From Bacillota bacterium (GTDB lineage: Bacteria > Bacillota > Clostridia > Acetivibrionales > DSM-1351), in contig JAEWCZ010000013.1 of assembly GCA_023390335.1 (NCBI GenBank), forward strand, positions 1 through 64,000: DNA of 64,000 bases, read 5' to 3'. The notes beneath the pieces were generated by a model. The model was not told the DNA's origin. It did no database searches and worked only from the letters and a program-made list of their open reading frames with translations. This document shows, in pieces, positions 24,919 to 32,191 of the stretch. The position numbers and the translations under genes are program-made. Each line of letters begins with the position of its first letter. The first letter of the stretch is position 1.

Positions 24919-25614
24919 ATGCCAAATGTAAAATTTAAGTATCTTGATGAAACGTCGGTTTATCCGAAATTGGTTGCTGCAGTTAACATGCTGTGTGTAT
25001 CAAAAGGATGGGACTGTCTCTGCACATCAGGATTTAGAAGTGTGGAAAAGCAAAAGATTATAGCAAAGCAGGTACTTGCTGATAATCCAGGGAGCAAACA
25101 GAGGGCCGACGGATCCGTGTACAGTAAAAACGGAGAGTGCCTTGCTGCAGCTTATGGTAGAAGTAATCATTGCTACTGCATTGCAATGGATATAGGAGAC
25201 AGCTGGTTCAAATCACTTGAAAACGATGAACTGAAGAAATACGGACTTGTTAAGCCGATGAGTTATGAACCTTGGCATGTGCAGCTTTTGGAACACACAG
25301 GTATAAGTCTGGTCCAAAAGGAAGCAATCAGAGACAGTGTATTGAGAGGAGTGAATATAGGGATGAACGTAAAAGCATTTCAGAGTATGACAGGCTTAAA
25401 GGCAGATGGTATTGCTGGCCCTGTAACAAAGGCAAAAGCAATGGAAGTATTGAGGTGTTGTCAGGATATCTTGGGAAACAATTTCAGGACTGCTGAAGAA
25501 GTTATAAAAGCTACTCAAACAAAACCTGAAGAGTGGACACCAAAACTTATTTCAGAGAAGTATTTTCCTGCCTTTGTGATGAACATAGTAAAAAGATTGG
25601 GAGGGATGGCATAA
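24919..25614 (+). CDS. Endolysin: M15 peptidase with peptidoglycan-binding domain
   Basis: In this 231-residue protein, residues about 15-130 form a VanY-type M15 peptidase. The zinc ligands are His84 and Asp91 (SNHCYCIAMD) and His120 (EPWHVQL), with Glu117 as likely base. A short peptidoglycan-binding type 1 domain follows (about 141-176: VNIGMNVKAFQSMTGLKADGIAGPVTKAKAM). It would cut the peptide side chains of the host wall at lysis. It has no signal peptide, as expected for a holin-dependent lysin. The stop overlaps the next start by one base. Confidence 0.9.
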   Translation: MPNVKFKYLDETSVYPKLVAAVNMLCVSKGWDCLCTSGFRSVEKQKIIAKQVLADNPGSKQRADGSVYSKNGECLAAAYGRSNHCYCIAMDIGDSWFKSLENDELKKYGLVKPMSYEPWHVQLLEHTGISLVQKEAIRDSVLRGVNIGMNVKAFQSMTGLKADGIAGPVTKAKAMEVLRCCQDILGNNFRTAEEVIKATQTKPEEWTPKLISEKYFPAFVMNIVKRLGGMA

Positions 25615-25940
25615 TGAGAGAGTTTATATTAAACTATTGGTTTATTATTGTGGTTGGCATGGGTCTAATCGGATACATAGTATATTTCGCTTTAAAGCAC
25701 CGATGGGCAGATTTAAGAGAGTTAGCATATAAATTCATACACCAAGCAGAACAAGCCATTACAGGTACAAAAATGGGGCAAGAACGGTTTAATTATGTAC
25801 TAGCTCAATTATTCAATATGATTCCGACTTGGCTTAGATTCTTTATTCCTCGGAGCTTACTCGAGCAAAAGCTTCAGGAATGGTTTGACCTGATAAAAGA
25901 TAGCTTGGATGATGGCAAAATAAACGGTACAGGGCATTAA
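25614..25940 (+). CDS. Second holin-like protein (LLH type)
   Basis: The 108-residue protein starts at ATG 25614, overlapping the endolysin stop. An N-terminal membrane helix (FILNYWFIIVVGMGLIGYIVYFAL) is followed by RELAYKFIHQAEQAITGTKMGQERFNYV, the hallmark of the LLH-family phage holins, and a C-terminal LKDxLDDGKIN-like end. Two membrane proteins flanking one lysin suggest a holin plus antiholin or accessory holin. Confidence 0.75.
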   Translation: MREFILNYWFIIVVGMGLIGYIVYFALKHRWADLRELAYKFIHQAEQAITGTKMGQERFNYVLAQLFNMIPTWLRFFIPRSLLEQKLQEWFDLIKDSLDDGKINGTGH

Positions 25941-25949
25941 TTCATTAGG

Positions 25950-25981
25950 CCTTTAGGATTAACTCCTGGAGGTGATTTTTT
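25950..25981 (+). terminator. Terminator at the end of the phage late operon
   Basis: A 9-bp stem with two G-T pairs (25950-25958 with 25964-25972) is followed by TGATTTTTT. It starts 10 bases after the last lysis gene. Confidence 0.6.
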
Positions 25982-26061
25982 ATAATAGGGTGTTAACAAC
26001 TATAGTACTGCAATAAATTTCCACGGCATCCCTAACAATAACTTTGGAGGGATTTTATTTT

Positions 26062-26817
26062 ATGAATAGTTTTATTGGATGGATTGGCGGTAAGAAGCTT
26101 TTAAGGAAGGAGATTGTAAAACGGTTTCCGGATAAATTCGATAGGTATGTAGAGGTATTCGGGGGAGCTGCCTGGGTGTTATTCCACAGTGACAAACATG
26201 CTGAAATGGAAGTATATAATGACTACAATAGTGACTTGGTTAATTTGTATCGGTGCGTCAAATATCATTGTCAGGAGTTGCAGAGGGAGCTTTCATTTAT
26301 GCTTAACTCTAGGGAGCTTTTTGAGGATTTCAAGGCCCAGTATAATATCAGAGGCATGACTGACATACAAAGGGCAGCAAGATTTTTTATGTTGATAAAA
26401 ACGAGCTATGGCTGTAATGCGAGAACTTATGGATGTATAAAAAGAGACATTTCAACATCAGTAGAGTATTTAAACCGGATCCAGGAGAGATTGTCCAGGG
26501 TAGTAGTTGAGAATAAGGACTTCGAATCTTTGATAAAGGTTTATGATAGGCCGACAGCACTCTTCTATATGGATCCACCATATTACGGTACCGAAAAGTA
26601 TTATCCGGCACAGTTTGCACAAGAGGATCATGAGCGACTCTGCAGAGTATTGAAGAACCTGAAAGGTAAATTCATATTATCATATAATGACTGTGGATTT
26701 GTCAGGGAGCTGTACAAAGATTTTGCTATTGAAGGTATTGAGAGAAATCACAGCCTTACTAATAAGTATGCCGAGAGAGACAGGCGGTATGGGGAAGTGA
26801 TAATCAAGAATTATTAG
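26062..26817 (+). CDS. DNA adenine methyltransferase (Dam, D12 class)
   Basis: The 251-residue enzyme has FIGWIGGKK (3-11, S-adenosylmethionine site), VEVFGGAAWVLF, and the catalytic DPPYYG motif IV, followed by HERLCRVLKNLKGKFILSYND. This order defines D12-class N6-adenine methylases. With no restriction gene nearby it is probably a solitary phage methylase that protects phage DNA or modifies host expression. Most enzymes of this type act on GATC; the target here is not shown. ATG at 26062 lies 9 bases after GGAGGG. An upstream TTG is weaker. Confidence 0.9.
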   Translation: MNSFIGWIGGKKLLRKEIVKRFPDKFDRYVEVFGGAAWVLFHSDKHAEMEVYNDYNSDLVNLYRCVKYHCQELQRELSFMLNSRELFEDFKAQYNIRGMTDIQRAARFFMLIKTSYGCNARTYGCIKRDISTSVEYLNRIQERLSRVVVENKDFESLIKVYDRPTALFYMDPPYYGTEKYYPAQFAQEDHERLCRVLKNLKGKFILSYNDCGFVRELYKDFAIEGIERNHSLTNKYAERDRRYGEVIIKNY

Positions 26818-26938
26818 TTCAACTGTAGATTTGAAAAACTGATTGGAATTATGTAATTAGGTTTGGAATTTTATAAAGCAGAATGGAAATTTGAAAAACA
26901 GTTTGTATTTAATAACCGCAGCATAAATCTATGAAGAA

Positions 26939-26958
26939 GATTCATAAGCGGCGATGAC
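26939..26958 (+). repeat. Direct repeat A1, left of the 27071 gene
   Basis: Twenty bases ending GCGGCGATGAC differ at one position from 27511-27530. A looser match (GCATAAATCT against GCATACATCT) continues to the left of each copy. This copy also starts an imperfect hairpin that closes with GTGTCGGCGTTTAT. Confidence 0.6.
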
Positions 26959-26996
26959 TTGCAGAATATGCAGGTGTCGGCGTTTATAGTTGTATT

Positions 26997-27017
26997 CAAT
27001 CTGTTTTATAAAACCAC
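26997..27017 (+). repeat. Direct repeat A2, left of the 27071 gene
   Basis: CAATCTGTTTTATAAAAC and three more bases match 27696-27716 at 18 of 21 positions, in the same order relative to the first repeat pair. Confidence 0.5.
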
Positions 27018-27070
27018 AGAAGGAAATAATTTTCTCATATAGAATTATTATGTAGAAAGGAGTTGAGATA

Positions 27071-27469
27071 ATGAATCAATTATATTACGAATATGCTAAA
27101 AAATTGAGTGATTTAGGTGATAGAATAATTAATATATCGGATCAATTTCCGTTGAGTTTGAAATTAGATACTGCTGAAAAAATAAAAAATCAGTACGATA
27201 TTTCATTAAAGGCTATAACCGAATACAAAGAAGTTAAATTAGCATTTTTGCTAGTAGTTGTTCCTGATATAGTCCAAAAAGAACATAAAGAGGTAATAAG
27301 TGCTCTTCAAATGTTCATAAATGGCACAGAATACATGTTTAAATCTATTGACGTAAACAATAGTCATGTAGACAAAGATATGATATCAAAAGGGTTATCA
27401 TTACAAGAACAGGGAAAAGATAGAATTGTTCAATTAGCAGACCAGATTTGCAAAAAGTTTGGTGTATAA
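27071..27469 (+). CDS. Helical protein of unknown function
   Basis: The 132-residue protein is predicted all-helical, charged, with one hydrophobic stretch (about 57-66, LAFLLVVVPDI) too short for a sure membrane helix. Start ATG follows AAGGAG. I recognise no family. It stands alone, flanked on both sides by related direct repeats and hairpins, and its base composition is as AT-rich as the neighbouring accessory genes. It may be an independent cassette at the prophage edge. Confidence 0.55.
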   Translation: MNQLYYEYAKKLSDLGDRIINISDQFPLSLKLDTAEKIKNQYDISLKAITEYKEVKLAFLLVVVPDIVQKEHKEVISALQMFINGTEYMFKSIDVNNSHVDKDMISKGLSLQEQGKDRIVQLADQICKKFGV

Positions 27470-27514
27470 AACATCATCCGTATTATTTAAATGTCGACGC
27501 ATACATCTGAGATT

Positions 27515-27561
27515 CATATGCGGCGATGACAATAAAATTTTATTAGTCATCGCCGCTTATG
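27515..27561. repeat. Long palindrome containing direct repeat B1
   Basis: The left arm 27515-27530 pairs with 27546-27561 at 15 of 16 positions. The middle AATAAAATTTTATT is itself palindromic. No T run follows, so it looks like a repetitive or protein-binding element more than a terminator. Confidence 0.65.
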
Positions 27562-27695
27562 CTTAAATAATAATTCCAAACTGTTTATCATGGAATATCA
27601 TGAATAAATATTGATTCCGGCAATAATTCCATTCTGTTTATTAATGGACTACAAAACAAATACGATAATTACCATTTTTCAGAAAGGTTAATTTC

Positions 27696-27716
27696 CAATG
27701 TGTTTTATGAAACTAC
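27696..27716 (+). repeat. Direct repeat B2
   Basis: Partner of 26997-27017 (18 of 21 bases equal), 699 bases downstream. Confidence 0.5.
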
Positions 27717-27923
27717 ATCAACATTATATCTCAGTCCCATGGACAAATCCTAGGGGCTTTTTTTAGCACAGAAAATCAATGGATTTAATAGGATACTTTA
27801 TGGGTAAATAAAATATGTATTTATTGTAAATTTTAAGTCAAGAGTGTTGATATCTGATTTAACTGGTGGTAAAATATGGATAGAAAATTCGGTTTAAATA
27901 TATTTAATAAAAGGAAGATACGT

Positions 27924-28367
27924 ATGTATAGTGCTTTTGATATAGCGAAGTACATAATTAACTATTGTAAAGAAAAGGGTTACTCTTTAAGTAATTTAAA
28001 ATTACAAAAAGTTTTATACTTTGTTCAAGCACAGTTTTTACTAAGCAATGATAAGCCATGTTTTTATGAGGCAATAGAAGCTTGGGATTTTGGCCCTGTG
28101 GTTCCAGACATTTATCACGAGTATAAAATATACGGTAGCTCTAATATTACAGTCACGTACCCTGAAAATTCGAATAAAAATATACAAAGTTATGATAAAG
28201 AGTTAATTAATGAGATTATTGACCAATGTGCAAAAGTATCTGCTTCAAGGTTGGTTGAAATTACCCATCAACAAAAACCTTGGATTAATTCTTATGAAAA
28301 ATATTTTAACAATGAAATAACTGTGGACTCTATTAAAAATTATTTTTTAGAGAAAGTGAAGAACTAG
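27924..28367 (+). CDS. Panacea-domain (DUF4065) antitoxin-like protein
   Basis: The 147-residue protein begins YSAFDIAKYIINYC and continues SNLKLQKVLYFVQAQFL, then FYEAIEAWDFGPVVPDIYHEYK. These are the conserved blocks of the Panacea / SocA (DUF4065) domain. Panacea proteins neutralise diverse toxins encoded next to them and are common in prophages. ATG at 27924 follows AAGGAAG and gives the family start. An in-frame ATG at 27876 would add 16 residues. The partner gene begins 7 bases after the stop. Confidence 0.85.
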   Translation: MYSAFDIAKYIINYCKEKGYSLSNLKLQKVLYFVQAQFLLSNDKPCFYEAIEAWDFGPVVPDIYHEYKIYGSSNITVTYPENSNKNIQSYDKELINEIIDQCAKVSASRLVEITHQQKPWINSYEKYFNNEITVDSIKNYFLEKVKN

Positions 28368-28374
28368 AGTTTAT

Positions 28375-29316
28375 ATGAAAAACGATTATGTACTTATTGT
28401 TGATGAAAATAGTAGCGATAAAAAAAGTACTCTTGATGAAATGGGTGCTGAAATATACGAGTTATGTGATATCTTTTCTCAGCAAAGCAATACGTTTGAT
28501 AAAAAGAAAGCGTTATATTCAGTTGTAAATTACACAAAAAAATATGATAGGTTATTATATGCAAATATAAGTAATTATATTTTTGATATTTATCAAACAT
28601 CAACTCAAAGAATGGGCATATTTGAAACAAATTTAGAATCATTAGCTAATTTTGTTCTAAGTGGAGAGTTTACCTCTTTGCTTGGTAGTGTTGATAGTGT
28701 AGAAAAACAATGGTTATTGAGAAGTGAAAAAATAGTTATTAAGATTTATGATCATGTAAATTTGGCCAAAAGACAGTTCAATGTATTAAAAACATCTGAT
28801 AAAGAGTATGAAAATAACTTTAAAAAATATATATTACCATTCAAACAAGAAGTAACTAAAGAAATGAGCAGCCAATTAATCACGCTAGTAGGAATATTTA
28901 CAGCTATGGCATTTTTGGTATTCGGTGGTATTAGTTCTCTTAATAATATTTTTGGAAAAATTGAAACAATTCCAATCTTAAAATTAATGATTATGTGCTG
29001 CTTATGGGGATTGGGTATCCTCAATCTAGTATATATATTTATGTTTTGCGTCGGCAAAATGACAGTTTTCAGATTTAATTCAAACAATAAGATTGTAATA
29101 TGGAGTAATTTTTTACTAATTTCAGTTTTTGTTTTTAGTTTATTGTTTTATTATATTGATAAAAATAATATGACCATATGGTTTGACAAATGGTGTTTTA
29201 AGCATTCACATTTAGCTGTAGTATTAGGAATTGGTATACCTATTACTATATGGCTATGTATTGTAATTATATATTTTATTCTTGAATATAAAGAACAAAA
29301 TGGCCCAAATACATAA
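28375..29316 (+). CDS. Four-helix membrane protein, candidate toxin or effector
   Basis: The 313-residue protein has a soluble, mainly helical N-terminal half (1-165, charged, Tyr- and Ser-rich). Four probable membrane helices follow at about 168-190, 200-225, 238-258 and 278-302. I recognise no family. Close coupling to the Panacea gene (7-base gap) suggests it is the toxin that the Panacea protein restrains, perhaps a membrane-disrupting abortive-infection effector with a sensing N-terminal domain. No ribosome site stronger than GAACTAGAG is present, which would keep expression low and dependent on the upstream gene. Confidence 0.6.
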   Translation: MKNDYVLIVDENSSDKKSTLDEMGAEIYELCDIFSQQSNTFDKKKALYSVVNYTKKYDRLLYANISNYIFDIYQTSTQRMGIFETNLESLANFVLSGEFTSLLGSVDSVEKQWLLRSEKIVIKIYDHVNLAKRQFNVLKTSDKEYENNFKKYILPFKQEVTKEMSSQLITLVGIFTAMAFLVFGGISSLNNIFGKIETIPILKLMIMCCLWGLGILNLVYIFMFCVGKMTVFRFNSNNKIVIWSNFLLISVFVFSLLFYYIDKNNMTIWFDKWCFKHSHLAVVLGIGIPITIWLCIVIIYFILEYKEQNGPNT

Positions 29317-29436
29317 TATGAAATTTTTTGGGCGTTCCCTTGGTTCGCTTAAGCCTGATAATAATATATATAAACAAAAAGAGCAAAGCCTCACCCCCTT
29401 TATAATTCTTTTATTCAGTAATCAACCCAAAATGTA

Positions 29437-29465
29437 TTGACAATTTAATCCAAATGGTATAGAAT
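29437..29465 (+). promoter_or_regulatory. Sigma-A promoter before the 54-residue gene
   Basis: TTGACA (29437-29442), 17 bases, TAGAAT (29460-29465). The leader to the start codon at 29566 is about 95 bases long. Confidence 0.65.
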
Positions 29466-29565
29466 ATTATTGTAGGTCAGATTACATATATTATGTTTTC
29501 TGGCCTTTTTATGTCTTCGGAGGACTTCTATTACATACGCAATAAAATATTAGGAGGGGTCGTTT

Positions 29566-29730
29566 ATGAAAGACATGATGACATTGTCTTATGTTTGGCA
29601 TCCTGAAATGTATTTAAAGGTCAGAAAAATAATTGAATCAGCTGGTTTTGATCCAGTCATTCTTGATGAATTAATTGAACTTTATCTTAACCGAGAAAGG
29701 AAATATATTGATTATTATTTGAGGAAATAG
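29566..29730 (+). CDS. Small hypothetical protein, 54 aa
   Basis: ATG at 29566 follows a strong TAGGAGGGG site, and a consensus promoter lies upstream. The 54 residues form two or three helices (MYLKVRKIIESAGFDPVILDELIELYLNRERKYIDYYLRK) with an acidic-basic alternation. No known family. Its own promoter and the terminator at 29822 make it a complete single-gene unit. Confidence 0.6.
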   Translation: MKDMMTLSYVWHPEMYLKVRKIIESAGFDPVILDELIELYLNRERKYIDYYLRK

Positions 29731-29931
29731 AAATTTACTTAATTATCCCCTGTAGCGTATTCAGGGGAATACATATATATCATAAATTTTCGTGATCGCC
29801 TGATAGCATACAAACAAAAAACGAGCCGAAGCTCGATTTTTGTGTAAATTCAAAAAAATTTCAATTTAGATGTGTTAAAAGATTTGTTACAGAAATTATA
29901 CAATATATTACAAAATAATACAATGTTAATT
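29731..29931. other. Intergenic with two hairpins
   Basis: CCCCTG/CAGGGG hairpin near 29748-29776, then the terminator at 29813-29842. Nothing gene-like. Confidence 0.5.
29813..29842. terminator. Bidirectional terminator
   Basis: CGAGC (29822-29826), loop CGAA, GCTCG (29831-29835), with an A run before and a T run after. It can serve the 54-residue gene on the plus strand and the SOS gene on the minus strand. Confidence 0.7.
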
Positions 29932-30219
29932 TTAAAGATTCATATACCACTGCTTTCCGGTAAAGTATAAATAAAATCTCTTACCTTCAGCCTGACATAA
30001 ATACCTTTTCCCCAAGAATCCATCCTTCAGGGATACACCTTCCCGAACATTAATAACTCTGTCTATTTTGATTTGTCTGTAATCCCATTTGAAAGTTAGT
30101 GGGATAACGTCCTTGTTGGTACACATCATAGCAGTTACCTCCAGAAATGTCTTGTTTTCTGGTAATTGCTCATAGACTGCAGTTTCTTTTTCCCTTTGTT
30201 CAAAGCCAAATGGCGGCAT
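29932..30219 (-). CDS. LexA-controlled conserved protein, 95 aa
   Basis: The 95-residue product opens PPFGFEQREKETAVYEQLPENKTFLEVTAMM and ends with YFTGKQWYMNL. It resembles a small conserved protein that clostridia encode near Y-family DNA polymerases and lexA (possibly DUF6504-like; from memory). ATG at 30219 follows GGAGTG. Frames opening further upstream lack a ribosome site. A near-perfect promoter and a LexA box stand directly upstream, so the gene should be induced by DNA damage. No polymerase gene is in the neighbourhood. Confidence 0.65.
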   Translation of the reverse strand: MPPFGFEQREKETAVYEQLPENKTFLEVTAMMCTNKDVIPLTFKWDYRQIKIDRVINVREGVSLKDGFLGKRYLCQAEGKRFYLYFTGKQWYMNL

Positions 30220-30234
30220 ATAATCACTCCAAAT

Positions 30235-30248
30235 CGAACGTGTGTTTG
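30235..30248 (-). promoter_or_regulatory. LexA (SOS) box
   Basis: CGAACGTGTGTTTG fits the Firmicute LexA consensus CGAAC-RNRY-GTTYG. It lies between the -10 element and the ribosome site of the minus-strand gene, over the expected transcription start. Confidence 0.75.
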
Positions 30249-30253
30249 AAAAT

Positions 30254-30282
30254 ATTATATGCTTTTTGAAGTTTAATATCAA
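30254..30282 (-). promoter_or_regulatory. Promoter of the SOS gene
   Basis: On the minus strand TTGATA (30277-30282), 17 bases, TATAAT (30254-30259). Confidence 0.75.
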
Positions 30283-30355
30283 TGAAATGATTACATGTTC
30301 CATTATGTGGAAAATCGTAGTAAAATAACTATATGAAAACAAGGGAGGGGGATAT

Positions 30356-30589
30356 ATGAGAGAAGAAGCCTTACAGGAAACAAAAGCTAGGTTACAACAA
30401 TTAGAATTAGAAGATAAATTTCTAGAAAGTACCCACATTGAAGACACACTCAACAACATATTATATGAATTGAAAAGTTTGAATTCCAAGCAAGAAACTG
30501 TTAAAACCATTTTAACAGTTTGGTCTATTATAACAGTAATGGGCTTTATAGGTGCAATAGTATTATCTATAGCGATAATACATAAATAA
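30356..30589 (+). CDS. Small coiled-coil membrane protein, 77 aa
   Basis: Residues 1-48 are a charged helix with heptad Leu spacing (ARLQQLELEDKFLE, then NNILYELKSLNSK). Residues about 52-75 form one membrane helix ending at HK. The ribosome site AGGGAGGGGG is strong. It resembles hemolysin XhlA-type phage proteins in layout (coiled coil then one C-terminal membrane helix), but I would not name it with certainty. It may be a stray phage lysis gene or a host membrane peptide. Confidence 0.5.
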   Translation: MREEALQETKARLQQLELEDKFLESTHIEDTLNNILYELKSLNSKQETVKTILTVWSIITVMGFIGAIVLSIAIIHK

Positions 30590-30672
30590 ATGCAGGCTTA
30601 TCTGGCACTAATCCAGAAGAGTTTTTAATAAAGTTTGTAAATGATACAAAATAATGTTTTAATAAACAATAA

Positions 30673-30699
30673 TCGACAAATAATTTAGAATAGTATAAT
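30673..30699 (+). promoter_or_regulatory. Possible promoter of the autoinducer peptide gene
   Basis: TATAAT at 30694-30699 with a TCGACA at 30673-30678 (15-base spacing, short), about 40 bases before the start codon. The weak -35 would suit activation by a regulator. Confidence 0.4.
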
Positions 30700-30739
30700 A
30701 TATATATATATTAAATATATCAATCCGGGAGGTGATAAT

Positions 30740-30874
30740 ATGAAGAACAAACTTAAATTAATTGTACTCACAATATTATCTGTAATTGGTATAACTGCAG
30801 CTACCGCATCGGCCGGAGCTTGTTGGATGTTTTCCTTTTATCAAAAGGAATGTCCAAATTCATTATTAAAATAA
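30740..30874 (+). CDS. agrD: Cyclic-lactone autoinducer peptide (AgrD-like)
   Basis: The 44-residue product is laid out as an AgrD precursor: a basic start, an amphipathic hydrophobic helix (IVLTILSVIGITAATAS), then AGACWMFSFYQKECP and a polar end. Clostridial precursors keep the Cys, an aromatic residue, YQ-x-E-x-P and a short tail. Cys28 is the probable thiolactone residue, with the ring closing a few residues on. Cys38 is an extra Cys within the C-terminal recognition segment. The ribosome site GGGAGGTGAT is strong. The gene faces agrC/agrA tail to tail. No AgrB peptidase gene is visible in the window. Confidence 0.8.
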   Translation: MKNKLKLIVLTILSVIGITAATASAGACWMFSFYQKECPNSLLK

Positions 30875-30884
30875 AGAGCTGCAA

Positions 30885-30914
30885 TAAAAAAGGCCTCATA
30901 ATGAGGTCTTTTTT
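30885..30914. terminator. Bidirectional terminator between agrD and agrC
   Basis: A run, GGCCTC (30892-30897), loop ATAAT, GAGGTC (30903-30908), T run. It overlaps the agrC stop codon and serves both strands. Confidence 0.85.
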
Positions 30915-32191
30915 ATCTTTAACTTTTGATTAAACCTCATAAAAGTATCATCAAATTCGGTTTTCCATATAAACCTTTTATAGTCACTTAAGAAATTTGA
31001 AACAATAGCTAATCCGTGGCCTCTTTCATTACCTTTAGTTGAATAACCGTCTAAGTTAATTTTTTTAATCATTGGTGCTTGATCACAACTGTTAGATATC
31101 AAGATCTCGATGCAATCCTGATAATTTATAATGGACATATCTATGGTTCTTTCACTAGATTCCTCAGCTGCTTCAATAGCGTTGTCGAGGAAAATACCGA
31201 TGATTGCACACAACTCAGAAACTTTTAACTCAGGGATTGAATTTACAACGCCTACAACTTGTAAATTGAATTTGATTTCAGCTTTTTTTGCTTTGTCCAT
31301 TTTAGATGATATAATTGCAAATAGGGCAACGTTTTCTATGTTGTATATTGCAGTATTAATATTACTAACATTTTCGGATAATTCGGATATATAGTTTCGA
31401 GCTTCTTCGTATTTGCCATTATTCATCATGAAATTCAAAGTTGAAAAATGATTATTGTAATCATGCTTAAAGTGTCTTAGTTTTTGCAATGTGTCTTTGA
31501 GAGATTCGTTATAAAATTCCTGCTGCCGTTTTTCCTCCTTTAAGGCTTGTTCTTTCTGATGCCTGCTATAGCCAAAAAGTACAAGTATGTATAACACAGT
31601 TAACACAAAGAGCTCAAGTTGAAAAGCCCCTACATTTGGCGTTAATCCATAAACTTGACCACTTACAATAATAATTATAAGAGTTATACAGAATAGTATT
31701 GAAACAGGATTCAAATTTTTGAGTTCTCTGAACAAAGCAGGTATGATGCTGATAATAAGCATAGATATAAAGTAAGTTGTTATATTTGCAAAGAAATACA
31801 GGGTAATGCTTTCGCCTATGGTTTTAGTTGTTACTGTTAAGCCAAATAAGTTTAATATAATAGGGGTTGCTAAATTGCCTAGACCAGTCGCAACCATGAT
31901 ACTTAAAAAAGATGTGACTGTTTTTGGCCAAGTTACTTTAAGCATATATTTAATCAATGCTATACTTAAAATGAATATCAATATTGGTTTAATTATTTGA
32001 ACCATACTTGATGTTCCAAATAACATCATCCAAATCGCTGTTATTACTCCGTTTCCAATTCCGAAAGAAAATAAGAAAATGGCTATTTGTAGCTTAGATA
32101 CTCTATGTCTAAAAACAACTTTTAAAAAGACTAATAATAATACTGCTGTTAACAGGGAAAAAAGCGTATTCATCAATATATATTCTAACAT
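30896..32191 (-). CDS. agrC: AgrC-like sensor histidine kinase (GHKL)
   Basis: The protein has about 431 residues. The first ~215 hold six to seven hydrophobic helices, the peptide-sensing part. A linker helix follows, then the phospho-acceptor FKHDYNNH, the N box FLDNAIEAAEE and the G box GHGLAIVSNF of the GHKL ATPase. This is the layout of AgrC/ComD quorum-sensing kinases. The best start is ATG at 32191 behind GGAGG, overlapping the agrA stop (CTA at 32185 on the plus strand), so the two are translated together. It should sense the cyclic peptide made from the gene at 30740. Confidence 0.85.
   Translation of the reverse strand: MLEYILMNTLFSLLTAVLLLVFLKVVFRHRVSKLQIAIFLFSFGIGNGVITAIWMMLFGTSSMVQIIKPILIFILSIALIKYMLKVTWPKTVTSFLSIMVATGLGNLATPIILNLFGLTVTTKTIGESITLYFFANITTYFISMLIISIIPALFRELKNLNPVSILFCITLIIIIVSGQVYGLTPNVGAFQLELFVLTVLYILVLFGYSRHQKEQALKEEKRQQEFYNESLKDTLQKLRHFKHDYNNHFSTLNFMMNNGKYEEARNYISELSENVSNINTAIYNIENVALFAIISSKMDKAKKAEIKFNLQVVGVVNSIPELKVSELCAIIGIFLDNAIEAAEESSERTIDMSIINYQDCIEILISNSCDQAPMIKKINLDGYSTKGNERGHGLAIVSNFLSDYKRFIWKTEFDDTFMRFNQKLKIKKTSL

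Larger units (their letters stand above)
27470..27923. other. Intergenic, 454 bp, with repeats and hairpins
   Basis: No convincing gene. It holds direct repeats B1 and B2, a 47-base palindrome (27515-27561), and related short motifs CTGTTTAT near 27580 and 27635. A CCCATGG / CCTAGGGG hairpin near 27733 is followed by seven T at 27760-27766, a likely terminator. Confidence 0.5.
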
